A stretch of 64,000 bases of DNA from Lycium barbarum (lineage: Eukaryota > Streptophyta > Magnoliopsida > Solanales > Solanaceae). The notes below the pieces were generated by a model that did no database searches, had not been told where the DNA came from, and saw only the letters and a program-made list of their open reading frames with translations. The position numbers and the translations under genes were made by a program. Where the stretch lies: assembly GCF_019175385.1 (NCBI RefSeq), contig NC_083339.1, positions 30,223,637-30,287,636 on the forward strand. Reading direction: 5' to 3'. This document shows, piece by piece, positions 45,838-56,764 of the stretch (its first letter is position 1; each line of letters starts with the position of its first letter).

Positions 45838-46411
45838 CTTTGTCTCTATGCAATTTCCACATACATGGCCGGACCCTGGTTTTCGAATTTCCTACATATC
45901 TCATGTCGTATGAGAATTCATGCCATTTGTAGTTTGACTCGACTAAAACTTTAAGTGATTTGTGAGAAACTCCCTGGGCATCCCAACATAGTGATTAAGT
46001 TTCCCAAGGAGTCTTGTTAGGATGTGACCGACTCTCGGGGCTTGAGTTTGCCTACATATCCTTTGTTCCTGGGAATCAGGTCACATGTAGTTCGACACGC
46101 TGGAGAAGAGTGAATCCCTTGTGCGGGAGTACTCTCAGACTTCCCGGTGTGTATCCGACCGGTTGCAATTTTTGAAACAAAAGGAATGAAAGAAATAGGA
46201 CAAGTAGTGGCTGAGTCTGAGGTTGGATGGCTTCCGAATCCCAGCTGGAGAGCTTGAATCTCATGGGCACCCTATCCTGACTGGCTGCATAAGAAAAAGT
46301 TCCACATTTGCTTCGCAAGTTGTCTGTATCTGATTTAGCAACCGGTTCCTTTTGGGCGGCTGTGCTTTTTTCCTGATTTTGAAAATATGCAGATATTGTT
46401 GTGGAAGTTTA

Positions 46412-46620
46412 GATGAATGGACCTTTTGGCTATTTGTATGAATGGCCCTCTTGGCTCGAGAGTTGTTTGTATGAATGACCTTCTTGGCTATTTGTATGAA
46501 TGGCCCTCTTGGCTTGTTTGTATCAATGTCACTCTTGGATTGTTTGTATCAGTGGCCCTCTTGGCTTGTTTGTATGAATGGCCCTCTTGGCTGTTTGTAT
46601 GAATGACCCTTTTGGCAACT
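46412..46620 (-). repeat. Minisatellite of about 26-30 bp units in the Ogre 3' UTR
   Basis: About eight units of the form TATGAATGGCCCTCTTGGCT-TGTTTG occur in a row with small length changes. Looser TGACCCTTTTGG-like words continue to about 46860. Confidence 0.88.
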
Positions 46621-47204
46621 TTAAAATAAAGAATTTGAAAGTAATTAAGAGATGACAGAAATGACCCTTGTGGCTGGATGATCTTTCTTTTATCCGTAGT
46701 GTGGGCTGAGACCCTCGTGGTTGGATATGCCCCTTTGTTTTGGTCATGACCTTTTTGGTCGAATATGTCATTATGCTCATTCATTGTGACCCTTTTGTCT
46801 TGGTGTGTCTTTACTAACTGTTTCTGTTGTGATCCTTTCGATCTTTCTCCTCCGTTTGGGCTCTTTGCCTTTGCTTTGCTGCTGTCCTGTAAAGAGGAAA
46901 ACCTGCATCCACAGAAAAATTGTGAGTTTCCTAAGAAGCCGATTAACGCAGTCGCCTTCCTGCCCGGTGTCTCCTCTTGATTCTGCTTTGAACCTTCTTG
47001 GGCTCGGTATTTCGAGAGATTTTTTTGGGATGTATTTGTACTAAAAAAATTATTTTTATTTTTTATTTTTATTCAAAACTGAGTTTATAAAATACACGTT
47101 GTTTTCCCTTTTTAGCAGTGTTTTACTTCGTTTGTGTCACGATGTGTGTCTTCTTTAAATGAGGTCTGCTGATTTTTCTTGGTAGCATGGTTGCTAACTT
47201 TAGA

Positions 47205-47450
47205 ATTTTTGAGATTCTTTCTCAAAAATTCTGCCCTGGTTTCAGGGCTCGCTCTAGTGTTCCCTTGCATTGTTTTGCTGAGCGGGAATTTTTGAGGTCC
47301 CCTAAAAAATTCAGCCCCAGTGTACGATTCTATTTTGCCCTTTCTATTGTTGACCACCTCTGATAGGAATTTTTGAGGTTCCCTAAAAAATTCTGCCTCG
47401 GTGTAGGGTTGGTATTGCCCGATTCTTATACCAATCCTCGCGAGCCCGAT
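47205..47450 (-). repeat. 80-bp tandem repeat in the Ogre 3' UTR
   Basis: Three units start near 47205, 47287 and 47366 with GAATTTTTGAGGT, followed by CCCTAAAAAATTCTGCC-CGGTGTAGG. GAATTTTTGAG and CTCAAAAATTC form a short inverted pair within the first unit. Confidence 0.8.
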
Positions 47451-47789
47451 TTTATTGACTCTTTAGCTTTACTGTCTCTGAGGTGTCCTAGGGATTTTTG
47501 GTTTTTCTTTTATGACGTCCGAGCTTAAGAGCGCCTATGTATCCTGTCGCAGCAGGAATTCAGGTCGAATGTAGTTCAGAATAAAGTAATTGAGTTTGGA
47601 TTTTACTAATAAAGAGATCGGGTCCAGTGTGGACTGCCTACGTATCCCATCGTGGGGAATTCAGGTCATTGTGTTGTTCATTACATGGACGGTTTGTTTT
47701 GCTCCTATTCTAGTACTATTACAAGCAAAAAAGGTGCCATTACAATGAAATTAGAAATACGAGTACAAGCAAAATAGGATCCTAAACAT

Positions 47790-48881
47790 AGTATCTCTTG
47801 AGTGCATTTGTATTGATGGCTTTGGGCTACTATTGCCCGTCCATCTCGGCTAAAACCACAGCTCCTCCTGAAGGTACTTTCCTGACCATGTATGGTCCCT
47901 GCCAGTTCGGCGCGAATTTCCTTTATACTTCTCTTGGTGAAGGAAGACTCGCTTGAGCACGAGTTGTCCGATCTGGAAAAGTCGAGTTCTGACCCGCTTG
48001 TTGAAGGCTTTAGACATTCTCTATCTGTACAGCTTCCCGTGGCACACTGCCACCATTTGTTTTTCCTCTATCATGGCCAGTTTTTCATAACGGTTCTTGA
48101 CCCATTCTGTGTCTTTCAGTTCTGCCTCCTGGATAATTCTGAGTGAAGGGATTTCTACCTCTGCGGGTATGACTGCTTCCATACCATAAACGAGAAGGTA
48201 TGGAGTTGCCCCGGTTGAAGTTCTGGTTGTTGTTCTGTATCCCAATAGAGCATGAGGTAGCTGTTTGTGCCAATTTTTGTAGTTGTCAACCATGTTTCTC
48301 AAGATCCTTTGATGTTTTTATTGGCGGCTTCTACGGCTCCATTCATCTGTGACCGATAGGCGATGGAGTTCCTGTGAGTGATTTTCAATTGCTCACTGAT
48401 GTCTTTCATCAAATGACTGTTCAGATTGGCGCCATTATCCGTGATGATAGATTCTGGTACACTGAAACGACAAATCAAATTGTTTTTGACGAAATCAGCT
48501 CCACTTTCTTAGTCACTGATTTGTGGGAAGTGGCCTCCACCCATTTGGTGAAATAGTCTTAGACACTAAGATAAAATGATGTTCGTTGGAGGCCGGAGGT
48601 TCAATGTGTCCTATGACGTCTATTCCCCATGCCACGAAAGGCTAGGCAGTACTCATCGCGTGCACTTCTGAGGGTGAAACTTTGATCAGATCCCCGTGTA
48701 TCTGACATTGATGGCACTTTTGCACGAACTTACAGGAATCATGCTCCATGGTCCTCTAGTAATACCATGTCCTCAGGATTTTCTTAGAAATCCGTTCATG
48801 TGGGGTCCACATGCTCCTGCGTGCACTTCTTTCAGCAGCTTCGTGGCCTCTTTGGCATCCACGCATCTGAGCAAACCGAGA
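47790..48881 (-). pseudogene. Integrase of the Ogre element
   Basis: Reading leftward, fragments of the zinc-binding region (about 48700-48880) are decayed. The core shows DYFTKWVEAT, the second catalytic D in PESIITDNGANLNS and the glutamate in [12 protein letters not shown]. The open stretch 48302-48021 carries [19 protein letters not shown] and [19 protein letters not shown]. The C-terminal KAFNKRV-type segment ends near 47790, with stops at about 48020 and 47830. The first DDE aspartate region is not in one clean frame. Confidence 0.85.
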
Positions 48882-49510
48882 TCAGGGGTTCTTTTGTATA
48901 GTACTTCCTAAGAAACCATTAGCCAACCTCCTGATGGTTTTTATTTGAATTGCCGAGTTCTCTTGCGGATACTCTCCTTTTTCTAGGTAGGTCTTGATGT
49001 CGACGTACCATGGTCGTCCATAAGGCTCCGCCTCTACACATGCGCAGTGAGCCTGCTCTTCCTTTAGTGTGATCTCCAACGGATCAATGTGAGATCTCTC
49101 AGGATGTTGGCTCATAGATACTACCGTGGCTAATGCGTCTGCGAATTCGTTTGGAGCCTTTGGCGTATGCCTGAAGTCAATACTCTTGAATCTCCCGAAC
49201 AATCTTTGTGCCAAATTCACGTATGGGAGTATTTTATCATTTTTGGTCGCCCAATTTCCCTTCACTTGGTTGATGAGTAGATCAGAATCTCCGATTACCA
49301 ACAATTCTTGTATGTTCATATCTAGCACCATCCTGAGGCCTAGGATACATGCTTCGTATTCCGCCATATTGTTGGTGCATCTGAAGTTGAGCTTTTCAGC
49401 CATCGGATAGTGTTAGCCTGTCTCTGATATCAATACGACTCCAACGCCTGATCTTTTATAGTCGACTGCTCCATCCAAAAATAGTCTCTAGCCCGAGTAT
49501 GGTTCCAACA
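48882..49510 (-). pseudogene. Second (Tat-type) RNase H and linker of the Ogre element
   Basis: The domain opens with LFLDGAVDYKRSGVGVVL (about 49490-49435), has a stop before MAEKLNFRCTNNMAEYEACI, and contains VIGDSDLLINQVKG and NEFADALATV, which supply the acidic active site. The following linker (RPWYVDIKTYLEKGEYP, TIRRLANGFLG) leads to integrase. The extra RNase H downstream of the ordinary one is a hallmark of the Tat branch. Confidence 0.87.
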
Positions 49511-50760
49511 CCTCTTCTTCTATAGCCATCACCTCCTCATCTGGGATCCGTAATGGCTCCAATTCATCATCTACGGGACTGTCCGCAAGGTGGTCTGCCA
49601 GGGTCTTTCCTTTGATTGCTTTTTGCGCCACGTACATGATGTCGAATTCGCTTAGCAGCATTTGCCATTTGGCTAATTTTCCTATGGGCATTGGCTACCG
49701 GAAAATGTATCTTTGCGGATCCATTCGGGAGATGAGGTGAGTGGTGAACACGAATAGGTAGTGCCTCAGCTTTTGGGCGATCCAGGTCAAAGTACAGTAG
49801 GTTTTTTCCACAAGTGTGTATCGTGCTTCGCAAGAGGTAAGATTCTTACTCAAGTAGTAGATGGCATGTTCCTTTTTTCCCTCTTCATCATGCTGGGCGA
49901 GCATGCACCCGAAAGCTTTTTTCGATACTGACAGGTACAGTAACAGAGTACTCCCTGGCCTGGGCAGTACCAAGACGGGAGGGTTGGAAAGATATCTCTT
50001 GATCCTATCAAATGCCTCTTGGCACTCTTCTGTCCAATTTGTGGGGGCATCCTTCTTGAGCAACTTGAGGATTGGCTCTATAATCACAGTTGAGTGGGCT
50101 ATAAACTGTCCAATGTAGTTCAACCTCCCCAGAAAGCTCATGACCTCTTTCTTGGTTTTGGGGGGCGGTAGCCCTTGAATTGTTTTAATCTTGGTAGAGT
50201 CCAGTTCGATACCCTTGCGGCTGACTATGAATCCTAGCAATTTTCCCGTGGGCACTCCAAATGCGCACTTTGTAGGATTCAATTTTAAATTGAATTTGCA
50301 AAGTCTGTCGAAGAACTTACGTAAGTGTGCAGTATGCTCTGTACTTTCTCTTTATTTTATGATAACATCGTCCACATAAACTTCGATTTCCCGATGCATC
50401 ATATCATGTAACAAGGTAGTCATAGCTCTCATATATATGGCGCCAATGTTTTTGAGGCCGAATGGCATCACCCTGTAGTGGTAGAATCTCCAAGGGATGA
50501 TGATAGCTGTTTTTCAGCATCCTCTTCGCTCATGAGTATCAGATGATATCTGGCGAAACAATCCACGAACGACTGCAGCTCATGCTTGGCGCAATTGTCT
50601 ATCAGGATGTGGATGTTTGGAAGTGGGAAGTTCTCTTTTGGACTGGCCTGATTGAGATCTCGGTAGTCTACACATATTCGGATCTTCCCGTCCTTCTTGG
50701 GAACTGGCACTATGTTGGCCACCCAAGTCGGGTAGGATGTTACTTCCACTATGCCGGACT
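49511..50760 (-). pseudogene. Reverse transcriptase and RNase H of the Ogre element
   Basis: RT starts at 50749 with SYPTWVANIVPVPKKDGKIR and CVDYRDLNQASPKENFPLPN. The first catalytic aspartate motif reads SFVDCFARYHLI. An intact YVDD box is at 50367-50378, but a TAA follows at 50352-50354. The frame from 50282 gives the thumb (NPTKCAFGVPTGKLLGFIVS) and connection, then RNase H (LLLYLSVSKKAFGCMLAQHD, VEKTYCTLTWIAQKLRHYL). Two frame changes lie near 50470 and 49690. Confidence 0.9.
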
Positions 50761-50764
50761 CAAT

Positions 50765-51200
50765 CTATTTTTCCACCTCATCCTTTATCCTAATGCTCAA
50801 GTCAGGCTTAAATGTCCGAGTCTTTTGCTTGACTGGCGCGAAACCCTCCTTGATAGGTAATATGTGGGCTATGATTTCGGTGCTCAGACCCGGCATATCT
50901 GCGTATGACCAGGCGAAGATGTCCACATATTCGTTTAGCAGAGCTACGAGCTCTTCTTTATGTGAAATCCCCAAATGGGCACTGATTCGCGTTTCCTTGA
51001 CGTCCTCCTCGTTACCGAGGTTGATTACCTCAGTCTCATCCATATTTGGTTTTCTCTTTTCTTCTAGCTCTTCTAATTCTTCTGCTAGTCCCTCTTGCAT
51101 CATTGTTGTCTCATCGTATTCCTCATATTCCTGCGGCCCATTTTCCACGTTTGTTTCACAACACGTCATGACATTTTTGATTGTTTTATTATAGTTACTA
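50765..51200 (-). pseudogene. N-terminal acidic linker of Ogre pol, just upstream of RT
   Basis: The frame is Glu-rich (LAEELEELEEKRKPN) and then has the pre-RT motif LVALLNEYVDIFAWSYADMPGLS, which precedes RT in Tat-branch polyproteins. In spliced Ogre transcripts this exon follows the intron. It ends in EKIE-type residues leading into RT. Confidence 0.82.
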
Positions 51201-51676
51201 CTGAAAAAGAGAGGGAGAGTAAGGTTAGGCTTATTATTATCTATTATGCATGCTTAGTTAGAAAACTTTTATTATTGCTATTATTATCATTATCCGATAA
51301 AGATAGTTGTTTTGTGAAAATCGAGGCTTTCATTCATTCAAAAGCAGATGTTTACAACAATGGTTTTGGTTTGGAACAATATCGAACCATTTCCATTTTT
51401 GTTACGATGTAATTTAGGAAAAAGGTGATCATTCGGGCCTCGGCCGATGTCACTGTTTTTAGCAAAAAGGTTTTAAGAAAATCCATCTCTCTACCGAGGA
51501 ACCAAGAGGGGAGTGGATGTCCAATTGCTCAGCTGCTCTCCTGGCCTTACCCCACGGATGTCGGGTGCCTCTTGATCTTCTTCAATGACTATGTAGCATC
51601 CCTCTTCCTAAAACAGCGTCTCAAGACCCCCATCCGTTTCTTCTTCGTTCAGCGTCAACACCTTTCTGGGGAATGA
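51201..51676 (-). other. Putative Ogre intron between protease/G-patch and RT
   Basis: Known Ogre elements splice an intron between the protease and RT parts of pol. Here the minus strand has a strong 3' splice site, a pyrimidine tract ending CTCTCTTTTTCAG with the AG at 51202-51201, right before the linker exon. The 5' site is not certain; GT candidates lie near 51650-51665, just after the G-patch ORF. The interval has no long frame and is AT-rich. Confidence 0.6.
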
Positions 51677-52627
51677 CTAGTACAGACCCAGGATTAGATG
51701 AGGCAGACTCCTCGTTTTGGGCTCTCTCTTTATTTCCCTTGTGAGTTCGTGTTCATTAGGGGTATACCCTAGGCCGAAGTGGTAGTTTTCTTTTGGGATT
51801 AGGACAGGTTCTGTTATCCCTTCAAGGTCTCTTCCTAGGCATTTGCCTATTTCGAAACCATTTTTCAGCATAGTGGAAACGATTATCCTGTATACTGCTG
51901 GCATGGCCTTACTAGCCTTTTCCTCTGCATGAGTGGCTCCCACATTTTCTACCACGTGAAAGTTTGGCGAGTGAGGGCTTCCTTCGATCACGCGGACAAT
52001 GTCGTAGCGATACCTCCAATTATCCTTTTCAGTTGCCACAACAATTTCCTGTCTTTTCCATTAAAATTTCATGGCTCTGTGCAGAGTTGACGGGACTGAA
52101 CTAGCGGAGTGTATCCAGGGTCTTCCCAAGAGCATATTGTAGTTTGCAGTGATCGCCATGAACTGGAATTCTACACTGAAAAATGTGGGCCCTACTTGGA
52201 TCTGTAGATCTATCTCTCCAAGGGAATCGTTGAGAGACCCGTCAAATCCTCTGACGTTTGTTCCACTTTGGCGAATCTTGCTTGTGTCCCAGCCGAGTTA
52301 GGTCAATGTTGTGACAGGGCAAATATTGAGGCTTGATCTGTTATCTACCAGCACCTTTCCTACCGCTTTGTCATTACATTCCACGGTGATGTTAAGGGCT
52401 CTATTGTGGGTCGTTCCTTCTGCCGGCAAGTCCTCCTTGGAAAAGCAGATCTTGTGCTCTCCGATGATATGGGCTACTAGCCCAGCCAGATCTTCACTGC
52501 TTGTACCAGTCGGTACGTGTGCTTAGTCTAATACCCTCATGAGGGCCTGCCTGTATGACGGGGAGCTGGCTAGAAATGATAGTACTGATATCCACGCGGG
52601 TGTTTTCTTCAAGTGTTCGACAATGGA
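51677..52627 (-). pseudogene. Protease and G-patch region of the Ogre element
   Basis: The protease active site is at about 52325-52355, read as VLVDNRSSLNIC. The usual D-N-G of Ogre is D-N-R, a single-base change that should abolish catalysis. NYNMLLGRPWIHSASSVPST follows, the conserved C-terminal flap and helix region of these proteases. After a stop near 52060 the frame 52039-51677 carries MLKNGFEIGKCLGRDLEGI (about 51870-51815), a G-patch-like motif in which one glycine is Cys. Such a motif after protease is known in some retroelements and is thought to bind nucleic acid. Confidence 0.8.
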
Positions 52628-54825
52628 TTAGTCTTTCGGCTGCATGCACTGCCAGAAATCCTCGGCTTCCCCCTCAGTTATCGCTCTTCTTTGGGTGTTT
52701 TCCTTCCTTATAGCATTCTGTACTAATTCCTCAAGTGTGTAACATCTCCCGGAGCCGGCCATGCCTGGGGCTATGGCCGCTTGCGCAGTAACGGACTTTG
52801 TAGAACTGTCCGACTGTGCCACTTGAGCCACCACGGGTGTCGGGATCAGGGCTTTGAATCTTGGTGTTATGGCCGTGGCCTCTGGTGTTGGGACCAGAAC
52901 CTCGAAATTTGGACGCTCCTGGAGCGTAAGGGAAACCACTTTGTGCTCTAAGGATTTGACCACTTTAGGGATTAGTTCTCTGCAAGTTTCCCAATCTTCA
53001 TTCTTCTCGATCATGTGGACTCCATTTTTCTGTGGTTGGGCAACGGGTTTGTGTTCACATTGGGGGATGCAGTTTCCAAGACGATCTCTCTTTTGTCAAT
53101 CAGGTCTTGGATCTTATGCTTGAGATTTATACAATCTTCAGTGCTGTGCCTATTCCCACCTGAATGATAGGTGCAGGTTTGATCGGCCCGGTAGAATCTA
53201 TTTTCTGGCTGTGCTGGTCAATAGCCTTTCAAAGAGCTGAACCCTGGGCTGAAGAAGCGTGGTGAGCTCTTTTACTTGTCTCTGCTCAAAAATGGGACGT
53301 GGAGCCTTGTATATTAGGGGTGGAGGTTTGTTTTGATAGTTTTGTGGCAGTTAATAGGCTTGTGATGGGTTATTTGGACAATAGTTTTGTTGGGGGTGGT
53401 GCTTGGTAGGTGGGAGTGGGTACACAGACACTAGGTAGAGCCGCGTAAGCTGGGACAGTGGTAGTAAAGTTAGGTTGTGCGTAGTACACAGGCGTTGGAT
53501 AATTTATGAGGGGTGTAGCTATGAGTGTAGATAGGGGTTCTTTTGGGCTTGGATTTGGTGCGTGGGATATGTTGGCCCGTCCTCTTTCTTCTTATGGAAG
53601 GATCCTACAGCGGCTTGCCCCGATGCTTTGTTGAATACACTAACTATCTTCCCAGATTTGAGGCCATCTTCTATAGCCTCTCCCGTTTTGACCAATTCGG
53701 TAAACGATCTTCCGGCCATAGAAAACATTCTGTCATAAAAATCAGGTTCTTGGGACCTGATGAACATAGAGACCAGTTCCCCTTCACACATCGGGGTTGC
53801 ACGCGGGCCGCCTCGGCCTTCCATTTACTGGCAAATTCCCTGTAGTTTTCTGTTTGACCTTTTCCAGGTAATAGCGGTCTGGCACTGTTTTGACATTGAA
53901 CCAGAACCTTTCCATGAAGGATTCCGCCATGTCTTCCCAGATGTGCCACTGTCGCATATCTTGAGTTGTGAACCATTCAGCGGCTTCTCCAGTCAGGCTA
54001 CGACTGAATAGTCACATGATCAGGGGTTCATTTTTCTTTACTCCAACCAACTGATCACAGTAGGATCGAAGGTGTGCCTTGGGATTACCTGCTCCATTGA
54101 ACATTTCAAATTTCGGGATTTTAAATCTCTCGGGCAAGTCCAGATCTGGATGCATGCATAAGTCATCGTATCATAGACCCGTAGCCTTTCTCGCAGATCT
54201 GTTGGACTTTTCCAGTAATTCTTCCATCTTTTTCTCTATATGTTTTTCCCGCTTGTCCTGTTTGGCCCTTCAAGCCCTTTCCATTTCTTCGTAATGGTCA
54301 TTCTTTTTTTCCTAGAGAGCACCTGTTGGGGATGTTGGGAATGAAGAACGAGACCTGGTGGGCAGTGTGGTTGAGCGGGGCGGTGGTGGTTTGCCCAATT
54401 GGTGAAGCTAGGGCACGCAATTGGCCTGCTGCACCAACAAAATGGTGAGCCTGGTAAGAAGGAACTTAGTGGGTGGTCCCTGGGATTTAAGTGTATTTTG
54501 CTGGGTTAGGAGTACGGTAAGAGGTTCCCACGAGATTTGGGTGGGTAGAGCTTAGTGAATGTGGGATGGTTCCTGGTGGGTATACGGGGAAATGATCGGG
54601 TATTGGCGAGCTCGGGGAAGGAAAGGGAGGAGGGGGCCTCCTCCCTTCTGTCGAGGCGGCTTTTCCTGTTTTTGTGGCCTCGCTCCTGGCTACCTTCTCT
54701 TGGAGCTCTGTTACGGCAGTCAGTAATGTTGCTATCACATCTTCCTGAGTTGAGACCTCCTGAGGGTCTTGGGCATCTCTCTCGTGGAGACCGAGCTCAG
54801 TTCCATTCTCGAGAGTACCAGTCAT
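52628..54825 (-). pseudogene. Gag of the Ogre element
   Basis: The start at 54825 (MTGTLENGTELGLHERD) opens a Glu-rich helix (VIATLLTAVTELQEKVARSE) and a Pro-rich stretch. The capsid core is recovered around 53980-53520 (ENYREFASKWKAEAARVQP, ELVSMFIRSQEPDFYDRMF, LVKTGEAIEDGLKSGKIV) in two frames. The knuckle TCTYHSGGNRHSTEDC (CX2HX5HX4C) is at about 53130-53175, followed by LKHKIQDLIDKREI. The last open part (53014-52628) has GSGRCYTLEELVQNA and ITEGEAEDFWQCMQPKD, the gag-protease junction of the lineage. Several stops and shifts occur. Confidence 0.87.
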
Positions 54826-55525
54826 TTTCTATTTGCCTTTGTCTAATAGGGATGCTAACGCGACTTTTGATCTTGTGAAGTATGCCAACTTTCAATACTA
54901 CGCTAATCGACCTCGTTCTATAAGACAAGAATAACTCAACAGTGGATAATGTTAGTCACCGGTTGTAAATTACAAAACAAGATATCACATATTGGTATTT
55001 AAAGTGCACATAGCATAAAAAGTCACATATTAAGCTCGAATACTTTTGATCCTCTCATCTTAAAGGCTCGGGAGTTTGTGGACTTATGATTGTTTGGGTA
55101 GATCTTGGTCAAATGGGCTTTTAACTGACTTTCCCTGATAAACTCTCTCTTGTTTTGAAAGGTTAATCAAATGGGGGGAATTGTAATTTATATTATGTAG
55201 GGATCGAGTCTTACATAGACTGCCTACGTATCCCGCCAGGGGAAATCAGGCCCTGTCATAGTTCGTTTTACAAAAGAAAGATACATATATCTAAAGTATC
55301 CTTTAAGCTAATCCTAACTAGAGATATCCCCAGACCAGACCCGGTTAGGGCTTCCCGCGTATCCCTCCATAGGGACGTCAGGTCAGTGCGGTTCCTAACA
55401 ATATTTATGGGGAGGGGGGGTAACCTTTTATGTGCAAAAAATGGGGACACCTATTATCTATCCAAAAATATGACTCCGCGAGTCGTTGTCCTTACGAACT
55501 CGCTCTCTCTTGATCTTCCTTCTTC
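54826..55525 (-). other. Spacer between accessory ORF and gag of the Ogre element
   Basis: No coding frame is recognised. Two further copies of the dispersed CCTACGTATCCC..GGGGAAATCAGG motif lie near 55217 and 55352, in the same orientation as those in the 3' UTR. Confidence 0.6.
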
Positions 55526-56764
55526 TTAGTACTGTGGCGGAAGGATTACCAAAATTTCTCCAGTACTGATCTTATGTTCCAGCTCGAGCTTGAACGCATA
55601 ACACTCTTCTATATCATGCCCCATATCTCCTGTATGATATAGACAAAATTTACTCCTGTTAGGCCCCTAGGGTGTGGGTTCGTGGGCAGGCTCCATGGGT
55701 CTAATCTTTCATAGACTAGCTAGGGTCGAGAATATGCGGACGTATGATTCCTCAAATACCGTGAAGTCATATCGCCAGATCTGCGTGCCAGCAGTGACTC
55801 CTTCCCCAAGAATGAAAGGATCATGAGCTAACAGAGTGTGAGGCCCCCACAGAGTCCCGATGATCCTATCATCAATCACAGTACAGATCCTTCTCTTCAT
55901 ACCCAAACACTCATTTAGGGTATGACTAGCCTGATTGCGGTGGAATGGACATCTCTTGTATGTATACACTAACTCAGGTGGCGGAAATCTAACCCTGGTG
56001 GTGCAAGGTATTCCTGTTGGGATCATCCTTTCGTACACCTCCTTACAGGTGACAGGTCGTGGGGCTACCCTGAATGGCAAGGAATGGACTTTGCAGGCGA
56101 TTCCCCACCAGGCAGGTTCAGAGGGGCATATCCTCCCAAAATTCTTAAATGTCTTGGTGGAGGTGGCAGGCACTATTGTGGGTGATAATGCAAAAACGTC
56201 AGACCCCTCATTGGTCGGGGCATAGTAGTTAGATTCTTCATTTTCCTCATTCTCAAATTCTGAGAACTCAGGGAACATCCCGAATGGTTCCTCTTCCCCC
56301 TCGGCTTCTACGTCAACAAGTTTTGATTCCTCTCCCTCCATATTCTGAGGATCTTCCTCCTATTCTTTCAGCTCTCTCTTCCCTACCGGTTTAGAGGCTT
56401 CTTGTTGAGGCTATGACTCCTCTTGTGGGTCTGTCACCCAATGATCTGATCCAGCTTTTTGACTCTCCCCTCTTCCCCCGGGGGTCCCTTCCACTTGGAG
56501 TCATGGGCCTCCTTTCTAGAGGTATATAGTTCAGTAGTAACTCCTTACTTCTTCTGGGACATTCCTATAGTATTACACTTAGGGTATACCCTCGGGTGGG
56601 TTTCCAACCATCTTCAGCAGTCGGTCCACCTCTTCGATTTTCCTCCTTATCTCTTGGAGGTGCTTTTCCATTTGGAGCACTTTGTCTCTCAGCATCTCCG
56701 CTGTTTCTCCAAAGTCCGCATCTCTTGTTCTCCTTGATTTTCCATGGCAAGTCAATCCTTTCAC
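55526..56764 (-). pseudogene. Accessory ORF of the Ogre element with two gag-type CHHC knuckles
   Basis: The upstream part (56764-56579) is a short coiled coil (MLRDKVLQMEKHLQEIRRKI). An acidic middle follows from 56341 (FGMFPEFSEFENEENEESN). Next is a domain with PSEPAWWGIACKVHSLPF and VRFPPPELVYTYKRCPF. A first knuckle, CPFHRNQASHTLNEC (CX2HX5HX4C), lies near 55908-55954. Beyond two in-frame stops (TGA then TAG, about 55700-55665) a second knuckle, FCLYHTGDMGHDIEEC, lies near 55602-55649, and the frame ends at 55526. The knuckles have the spacing of the gag knuckle at 53130-53175, so this ORF may derive from a gag duplication. Confidence 0.7.

Larger units (their letters stand above)
45838..47789 (-). 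other. Repeat-rich 3' untranslated region of the Ogre element
   Basis: No conserved domain is coded here. The region holds a minisatellite (46412-46620), looser related units to about 46860, an 80-bp array (47205-47450) and several copies of a motif of the form CCTACGTATCCC..GGGGAATTCAGGTCA..GTAGTTC (near 45890, 46053, 47533, 47637). Known Ogre and Tat elements have hypervariable tandem repeats at this position. Confidence 0.75.

Noticed and set aside
46412..46620. A CRISPR-like look of the repeated 26-30 bp units
   Set aside because: The units are contiguous with length drift and no unique spacers, in a plant retrotransposon 3' UTR; it is a minisatellite.
53671..53976. 101-codon minus-strand ORF
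   Set aside because: Its second half is a shifted-frame reading of the real gag frame at 53824-53519; only the short part before the shift matches gag.
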